In this document: positions 58,106 to 64,000 of the stretch, one piece after another
Layout: each line of letters starts with the position of its first letter
Numbering within the stretch: position 1 is the first letter of the stretch
NCBI RefSeq assembly: GCF_947623445.1
Contig: NC_135243.1
Location: 15,254,501-15,318,500, forward strand
Reading direction: 5' to 3'
Length of the DNA: 64,000 nucleotides
Source: Clavelina lepadiformis
Taxonomy: Eukaryota; Chordata; Ascidiacea; Aplousobranchia; Clavelinidae
Notes under the pieces: generated by a model
What the model saw: the letters and a program-made list of their open reading frames with translations, nothing else
Told to the model about the DNA's origin: nothing
Databases searched by the model: none
Program-made: the position numbers and the translations under genes

Positions 58106-61091
58106 CGGCATGTTACTCCACTGATTTGTCTTGGTGTTAAACTTGACAACACTTCGTGGGCAATTCCATCCACCAATCATAATTTTCTCATCAGACTGGC
58201 CTGGAAAATATATTCGATTTCGTTAAAACCAGCAAGAAGCAAATACAGGCCGGTTGCAGCCTGTGGACATTTTCTGTGGCAAGCGAATTGTTTAGAGTTT
58301 TATTTAAGACGTTAAGTTCTGTCATTTATTATAGGAGTGATAAATGCGTCGTAACAAAATGCAAATGCCTAAACACTTTTATTAGAATGTGCACATCAAA
58401 TGATCGAAGGCATGATTGCACTAATGACTAAACTCAAGGACAAGACGCAAAACCCGATCAAAATGAATATTGCAGTATTTGGTTGTAAGCATTGTTACAT
58501 CACACAAAGTCATTTGTCAAATCTACTGCTGCTGTTGCTACTATCACTAGTCGCTTAATCATTACCATCCTGGTCCATGTAGTGTTGTATATTAAACATT
58601 ATTGGTTCAATAGCTCTATATTGCCATAATTCTGTTTAGTAAAGAATTAACTTATATTAATGTAAAGCTTATTTCAAAGCTTTCATCATAACCTTATAAT
58701 TTTATGCAGTGTCAAAACCATCTTCCAAGTTAGAACTAATCGCGAGTTGTCCCGAGCGTACTTAATTGTATGAAATCATGAAAACTGCTAAACACCAACT
58801 CGTATTGCCGTGCTGCAATTCTGTGATACTCGTCTCTGGAAAAACGAGCGCGCGCACACATATATAACAAATACCATATAACATATCATCGTACAATCAG
58901 TGCAACCATAATTAAAGCAACATGTCCAGGTGGTGACAACAAGGTCACCGCTTGGATGGTGATGTGGCCAGTTACAGCGGTGTATATGGTGTATGTACTT
59001 CGATCACCAAACAGCTGACACTTCAGTGCAGATCATGGATTCGAGGTGGCAGCATCCCTTCACAGCTCTGGTGGCCCGTCCGACTAGATCTGGCAAATCT
59101 TCTTTTCTATCACAAGTAATTGAGACTAGGACTTCTATGGCTCTATGCTAAATCCGCCACCGCATAAGGTAGTTTGGTGTTTTTCAGAATTTGCAGCCTT
59201 TGTATGATGCGCTTACCAACGTAGAATTTCATGAAACGCTTCTTAACATTGAAGACTTTGATACATCTAAATTCATTTTATTAATCATTGATGATTTGAT
59301 AAGTAGCGCACAAATTACGCATCACGCATTACTCACAATTGTTTTTTAAAGTTTAAAAGCTAATTCTCCCAGTTTGTGACGATCAGTTATAAAGGTTATC
59401 TGCTTGAGTTAGGCGTAACGTTCCCATATGAAAACTTCTAAGTTACTAAAAGCGAAGCCAGCATTACGCAACGCTATTATTAAGGGCGCAGCTGATGAGC
59501 TTATCCGTTGCATCTGTGAGTGCGTGATGTAGAATACCAAGAAGAGGTCCGGCAAAATCTTTATGTAAAACCCGACATAGCAAAAAAACTTAAATTTAAA
59601 GTGGGTGACAACGTACATATTAGCAAAATGGAGCGGCATTTAGAAAAAGGCAACTTACCAAACTGGACAGAAGATATTTTCACCGTGTCGACCGTTGAAA
59701 CTACCCAACCCTTTGTTTATGTAGTGATAGATTACAGCGGAAAAGAATTGGAAGGGACATTTTATGACCAAGAGCTTCAAAAAATAATTAAAACCGATGA
59801 CGAGTATCTGATCGAAGCTATCATTGCCAAAGGAAAAAGACAAACGCAGGTTCTCGTGAAGTGGTTGGGTTATGGGCCAGATTTTAACTCTTGGATCAAC
59901 GAAAGCGATCTAAAACGTTTATAATGTTGCGCAGTTTTCATGTCAACAAACAATATCAACCATTTCGGCTGTTTCATGTGAACGCTGCGACTCACGCACG
60001 ACACCCGGCGGGTCCCGACGCACCACATTTTTTGATCAGCACAATGGATCTACATATTTGTGTGACAGCGCAACGGATCATCGGACTGTCTATCAGTTTT
60101 GACGTCAAAAACTGCTCTCGAATAATGCAGAGTGACGTCACTACTGAATCCAAACCACGAGATTCTTTTCATCTGGCGCTTGTAGAGAAAAGTCATGGGG
60201 TTTTAACGGAGGAATGTTCACTTCACTGCCCAGCAACTAATCGGTTGTTATTATAAAGCAGATGCCTCCACATGCATGGATACTGTAATACATTGGTTAA
60301 TTATAACTTTTGACTTAAATGTATAAGTGCTTTAATGTATGATGTCCGGGTGTATATTGTCTTTTTATTAATAAGGTCGATGCTAAAATGCATTAAAACA
60401 TGTCACCATCAGACGCCACAAAAATCAAACAGCCCACATAGAATCCAAATGATTAAACTAATGATAATAAGGTCACGTGAGGAAAACAAGCAATAACAGG
60501 CAAACGTTTGAGAAAATTATACTAAAGATTAAAAAAGTAAAATAAAATAATTTTTTGGTTAAAATGGAAATATTCGATCAATGTCAACAACAAATAAGCC
60601 CATATTTAAAATTTATTTGTTTTTTGAGACAACCAAGGTAGAGAGCCATTGTACATATACTTTATAAATTGAAACGACAGACGGTAAGAGCAGAAAATAC
60701 ATTTAATTAAAAGCAAAGATTCGTTTGTACAAAATAAGTAGTTTAAGATGAGAAATTTAATTAAACAATTTGAAGCTGACGGAAACGGCGTAAAAGAATT
60801 CCCAAACACAAAACATCAAATTTGACAATAATCGCTTTTATGACGTAAAAATCAAATGTCAGATAACTACTGATCGAAATTGGCCGATAAAATAATGACG
60901 ATAAAAAATATTTCGACGAATCACGAAATATATTAAATGAACTGTCAAACATATCCAGATGAGGAAATCAAAATCCAACAAAACTTCAGATGGAATGGAC
61001 ACCAGAGTACTGTCGTACTTTGTCCATGTTGGTCGATACTTGCCATTTGTTGGTGGCTGGATCATAGAACTCAACTGTTTTGGCATTTTCC
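58106..61091 (-). CDS. Kelch-repeat protein (KLHL-like), two internal exons
   Basis: Exons 61091-61003 and 58200-58106 on the minus strand, acceptors TATAG and TCCAG, donors CTG|GTGTCC and CCG|GTATGT, joining in phase 1. The translation gives ENAKTVEFYDPATNKWQ, then KIMIGGWNCPRSVVKFNTKT and NQWSNMP: the YDPxxNxW, GG and W signatures of beta-propeller blades. Most Kelch proteins with this pattern are BTB-Kelch adaptors for cullin-3 ubiquitin ligases, but no BTB or BACK domain is in the window, so that is inference. The other exons must lie right of 61091 (5') and left of 58106 or be too short to see. The 2.8-kb intron contains a Polinton relic. Confidence 0.75.
59428..59527 (+). pseudogene. 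Start of a conserved small Polinton gene, truncated
   Basis: ATG at 59428 opens about 33 codons reading KTSKLLKAKPALRNAIIKGA then a CICEC motif and a stop. This resembles the N-terminal part of a small basic protein found in Polinton/Maverick elements (recalled, not searched). It is cut off and runs directly into integrase C-terminal sequence in another frame, so the central part of the element has been deleted. Confidence 0.5.
59520..59924 (+). mobile_element. Polinton/Maverick-type integrase C-terminus with chromodomain
   Basis: 134 open codons with an intact stop. An SH3-like segment comes first (KFKVGDNVHISKM ... LPNWTEDIFTVSTV ... GTFYDQELQKI), then a chromodomain at about residues 93-134 with YLIEAI, VKWLGYGPDFNSW and ESDLKRL, whose aromatic positions are kept. 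This arrangement is typical of integrases of Polinton/Maverick elements; some Ty3/gypsy integrases also end in a chromodomain, but the neighbouring small gene at 59428 favours Polinton. No catalytic core is present. The intact frame suggests a fairly recent insertion. It lies in the Kelch-gene intron, opposite in orientation to the gene. Confidence 0.7.
59925..61002. other. Kelch-gene intron remainder
   Basis: 59925-60260 may still be Polinton terminal sequence (more GC-rich, GTGACGTCA-like palindromes at 60130); the frame 59891-60256 is not recognised. 60300-61002 is AT-rich with nothing recognised. Confidence 0.35.
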
Positions 61092-61281
61092 CTATAAAAT
61101 ATACAAAGTAAACCCTTAAACACAAATTTTAGATGATGACACAAAATAATTCCTGTACCAGGTTGTATATAAGTTAATTATTGGAAAGCAAGTTATCCAT
61201 GATATATTAACCATAATAAATAAACTACGTAATCCACTTCGCAATAGACGATTACAAAACAATGTGGTCCAGACGGTGGTC

Positions 61282-61560
61282 GGACGATTCAACCCACGGA
61301 CGATTCTACCCCGGACGATTCAACCCACGGACGATTCAACCCAGGACCATTCAACCCAGGACGATTCAACCCGCGGACGATTCAACCCGCGGACGATTCA
61401 ACCCGCGGACCATTCAACCCGCGGACCATTCAACCCGCGGACGATTCAACCCACGGACGATTCAACCCCGGACGATTCAACCCCGGACGATTCAACCCGC
61501 GGACGATTCAACCCGCGGACGATTCAACCCCGGACGATTCAACCCAGGACGATTCAACCG
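61282..61560. repeat. 15-16 bp minisatellite, forward array (18 units)
   Basis: Eighteen consecutive units of GGACGATTCAACCC followed by A, C, AC or GC, a mix of 15- and 16-bp lengths, so reading frames through it are not conserved and the long open frames (113 and 133 codons) are artefacts. Variants include GGACCATTCAACCC (four units). It starts and stops abruptly. Confidence 0.95.
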
Positions 61561-62077
61561 ATTTTTATACGTGCTGTGTTTGTGTTCAGGTTCATGTTCT
61601 TAAGCTTGCCTGTAAATAAAACAACTTTCTTTCCAATTAATCGACGTATAAACAGGTGTCTATAAAAATATCAGTAATTTGTGTACATGCAAAAAAATAA
61701 ATACACACATTTACGTACGTGGGTCGAAAGCATTTTGTCTTTTCAAAAACTTCAAAAATGTTAACTTAATGCTAAAAGGAGAACATTTTATATAATAACC
61801 GATCTACACGGGTAAATACAAAAAATAATAGCAGGCGTAGACAGAAATGTACGCAAAGTACTGTATAGGGCAAAATAACAATATTCAAGGTTTTACTGGA
61901 AAGCAGAAAACAATAAGTGTTTTGATGTACAACCAATGCTAACAAGAAGTGGTAAAAGAAAAAAAAGGAAACACAAAAAGCTTTATATTAGCTTAGGCTT
62001 ATATATTAGCTTTATTTAGCTTACATAATATTGGCTACAAAGTAACTTGGTGATAACCTAAGCCAATAGTACGTGAA
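61561..62077. other. Spacer between the two minisatellite arrays
   Basis: About 520 bp of AT-rich sequence, no gene recognised. Flanked by arrays in opposite orientation. Confidence 0.5.
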
Positions 62078-62305
62078 AGGTCCGTGGGTTGAATCGTCCT
62101 AGGTTGAATCGTCCGGGGTTGAATCGTCCGCGGGTTGAATCGTCCGTGGGTTGAAAGGTCCGTGGGTTGAATCGTCCGCGGGTTGAATGGTCCGTGGGTT
62201 GAATCGACCTGGAACCCCACACCGGTTCCAGGACGATTCAACCCAGGACGATTCAACCCAGGACGATTCAACCCAGGACGATTCAACCCACGGACGGTTC
62301 AACCC
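62078..62305. repeat. Same minisatellite, reverse array that flips to forward
   Basis: Nine reverse-strand units (GGGTTGAATCGTCCG type) to about 62212, then the palindromic joint GGAACCCCACACCGGTTCC, then five forward units (GGACGATTCAACCCA, last one GGACGGTTCAACCCC). The orientation switch inside a single array makes a potential hairpin with arms of roughly 80 bp. Confidence 0.93.
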
Positions 62306-62664
62306 CGGCCATCTCATCAGCCAATAATGTTTAGTTACTGTAGGTTAGGTTCAAAAACTATTTTTATTACGTAAGTTGAATTATTCTGGGGCTGAGATTA
62401 ATTTAAAAACTAACTTGGTTACAAGCTACTGCAGCATATCTTCTGCCTAATCATAGCAGACTGCCTAACCACTCACAATCAGACAATTACAAGCTACGTC
62501 TGCAAAGTAAAACCCCTTTGCTTGTTATGTGATGATTGCATTTGCTGGAAAGACAATAATAATAATTATTTTGCTCTATGATGTTATAATGACCAAGAAG
62601 CATCAAACAATATTGGATTTGTGACCAATTAAAACATGTCCGAAGCCTGCTATTGCCACAATAA

Positions 62665-62852
62665 AGCTATGGCTCCACCAGTAGTAATTTAAAATTATCA
62701 CTACATTTTTCGGTAAAGATTTAAAGATTCGAACTGGTACTGATCGCTGGCAATTTCACTGAGTAACAATTTTTAAATTGTTACCGGAAGTGATAAAATT
62801 ACCACTGAAAACTATCACTGAGTGAAAATTTAAAATTGTCACAGTGGTGGAG
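62665..62852. mobile_element. Degenerate MITE
   Basis: GGCTCCACCAGTAGTAATTT at the left and, reversed, GCTCCACCACTGTGACAATT at the right, with AATTTAAAATT(A/G)TCAC inside each. Interior has repeated CACTGAGT and AATTTTAAATT patches. It may be part of a larger element that continues past the insertion at 62912. Confidence 0.45.
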
Positions 62853-62911
62853 CAGCCGGTGACAATTGGAGCATAATGATTTAAATTTTCAAATTTAGCG
62901 ATACTTGTAGT

Positions 62912-63083
62912 CAGGTTTTTTTTTAAGGTTTGGTTTGGGTGACCGCTAAGTAGTTTTTAGAGACCGCAAGTGTTCATTTAAATACCAAAAAATAGCCATA
63001 TTTGCAAGTCCAAATTTTGGGAAACCGCTGGAGAAATTTGGGGGACCGTTTCGGTCCCCCAAAACACCTTAAAAAAAACACTG
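62912..63083. mobile_element. hAT MITE with perfect target duplication
   Basis: 172 bp; ends CAGGTTTTTTTTTAAGG and reversed CAGTGTTTTTTTTAAGG; perfect 8-bp duplication CTTGTAGT (62904-62911, 63084-63091). Contains a GGGGACCGTTTCGGTCCCCC palindrome. Confidence 0.9.
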
Positions 63084-63296
63084 CTTGTAGTGATAATTTC
63101 GGTAAGAATTTATCAAAATATTTTGATAAATTTTGACTGAAATTATTCCGGGTACAATTAAATAAAAATGACAATTGTGGTTTATTACGTAACATAAGAA
63201 AGGCTCATTGTTCTATTGATTGTTTTCGAGGCAAGACAGGCATTCCGCATTTAAAGTGATTTGTGGTCACTGGTCACATCAACTTAGTTATATAGC

Positions 63297-63650
63297 CAGG
63301 GTTGCCATCAGTCTCAACTCAAAAGTAAGGACGACTAGAAAACGAACGAGGAATACCACCTTAAACAGTGTACAACAAGAGAAAGCAACCAATGTTCCTA
63401 AAAAAAAAAAAAAAAAAAAAACAAGACGCTATCTGCATGTTCATAATTTTGGTATCTCTTTGGTACAAAATGGTATCGTAAGGTGACAAAATGCCCAAAA
63501 TAAGGACAAAAGTGCCCACCTCCGCCCTAAAAATAAGGACGAAAGTGAAAATAAGGACATTTCTTAGAAATAAGGACAAATATATTTTCTAAGACACGGA
63601 CCTTTAAAATAAGGACAAATCTTATAAATAAGGACGGTATGGCAACCCTG
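63297..63650. mobile_element. hAT MITE, family B, second copy
   Basis: 354 bp; ends CAGGGTTGCCATCAGTC and reversed CAGGGTTGCCATACCGTC; perfect 8-bp duplication TATATAGC (63289-63296, 63651-63658). Opposite orientation to the copy at 10377. Contains a 22-A homopolymer (about 63400-63421) and a repeated AAATAAGGACAAA patch, not seen at that length in the other copy. Confidence 0.93.
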
Positions 63651-63693
63651 TATATAGCCAAGGACAAAACTAACCGGTGTAGCTGGGAGGGGG

Positions 63694-64000
63694 AATGAAA
63701 AACTTGCGGAAGAAGTTCGAAAGTATCCCTGTATATTTGATAAGAGTGATTCCGGCTACAAGGATAAATTAGGCAAGCTGAACGCTTGGAACAAGATTGA
63801 TGAAACGCGTGAGAAACAACCTGGCACTTATGTTCATGACTGGGCAGAGTTGTTGAACAAATGCAGCTGATAAAGAATGAAGCTGAAGTCCTGCAGAGTG
63901 TCAGGGTCTAGTGCAGATCAAGTTGCGAAAGCTGAAAAAAATTTGAATAAATACAAAATTGTGCAGTGGTATAATCTTTACATTCGTCAAAAAGCTTCCA
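63694..64000 (+). pseudogene. MADF-domain-like relic at the right edge
   Basis: 63694-63867 reads EKLAEEVRKYPCIFDKSDS, GYKDKLGKLNAWNKID and VHDWAELL, matching the MADF pattern (hydrophobic-x-V-x-x-P-x-hydrophobic-D...Y-K-D...AW..I...W..L). Two adjacent stops, TGA TAA, follow at 63868-63873, and the same frame then stays open to the window end with SGSSADQ and KYKIVQWYNLYI, the expected second half of a MADF domain. So the domain is interrupted by two stop codons in one frame. MADF proteins are either host transcription regulators or the partner protein of Harbinger transposons; which one cannot be told here. Confidence 0.55.

Noticed and set aside
59891..60256. 121-codon open frame after the Polinton integrase
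   Set aside because: It overlaps the integrase in another frame, shows no recognised family, and is probably element terminal sequence.
61262..61665. Two overlapping long open frames of 113 and 133 codons with a repeated protein pattern
   Set aside because: They are translations of a 15-16 bp minisatellite whose unit length is not a multiple of three throughout, so the frame is not conserved.

Overview
This is a eukaryotic, almost certainly invertebrate animal, genomic window: AT-rich (roughly 65% A+T by eye), with spliced protein-coding genes using GT-AG introns, wide intergenic and intronic space, and a very dense population of decayed transposons. Six host genes can be recognised from protein similarity recalled from known families, and their exon phases close exactly where both exon borders are visible. 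The low intron number of the nardilysin and NOC4L genes would suit a tunicate or another intron-losing lineage, but the species cannot be fixed from the sequence alone. No rRNA, tRNA or CRISPR was seen.

Layout. 1-11832 (minus): Mediator subunit MED14, seven exons, running off the left edge; its first intron holds a hAT MITE and a 5'-truncated LINE with a clean target-site duplication. 12-17.8 kb: MITEs, foldback elements and a 150-bp direct repeat. 17862-19818 (minus): complete cysteine dioxygenase (CDO1), four exons. 20-30 kb: transposon graveyard (nested hAT elements, a hAT transposase relic, an AT-rich decayed coding block, a Tigger/pogo-like element). 30670-31330 (minus): complete DAD1, three exons. 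32.9-35.2 kb (minus): Ty3/gypsy relic with the end of Pol and a possible envelope-like third ORF. 36-37 kb: a 160-bp near-perfect inverted repeat. 37.5-41.6 kb: a 4.1-kb hAT-like element with dense subterminal motifs at both ends and spliced-gene-like exons inside. 43724-50156 (plus): complete nardilysin (NRDC), five exons, whose first intron holds two hAT insertions. 50880-52391 (minus): complete NOC4L, convergent with NRDC. 55.9-57 kb: AT-rich decayed virus-like (capsid-like) coding relic. 58106-61091 (minus): two exons of a Kelch-repeat gene with a Polinton/Maverick relic in the intron between them. 61.3-62.3 kb: a 15-16 bp minisatellite that switches strand. 62.7-64 kb: MITEs and a broken MADF-domain relic at the right edge.

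The host genes are unrelated housekeeping functions (transcription, cysteine catabolism, N-glycosylation, peptide processing, ribosome biogenesis, probable ubiquitin-ligase adaptor) and do not form a pathway. The most unusual content is mobile: several hAT families with intact 8-bp target duplications, a possible exon-carrying hAT, and two kinds of virus-like relic (capsid-like and Polinton). All family assignments come from reading the translated sequence; no database search was possible.
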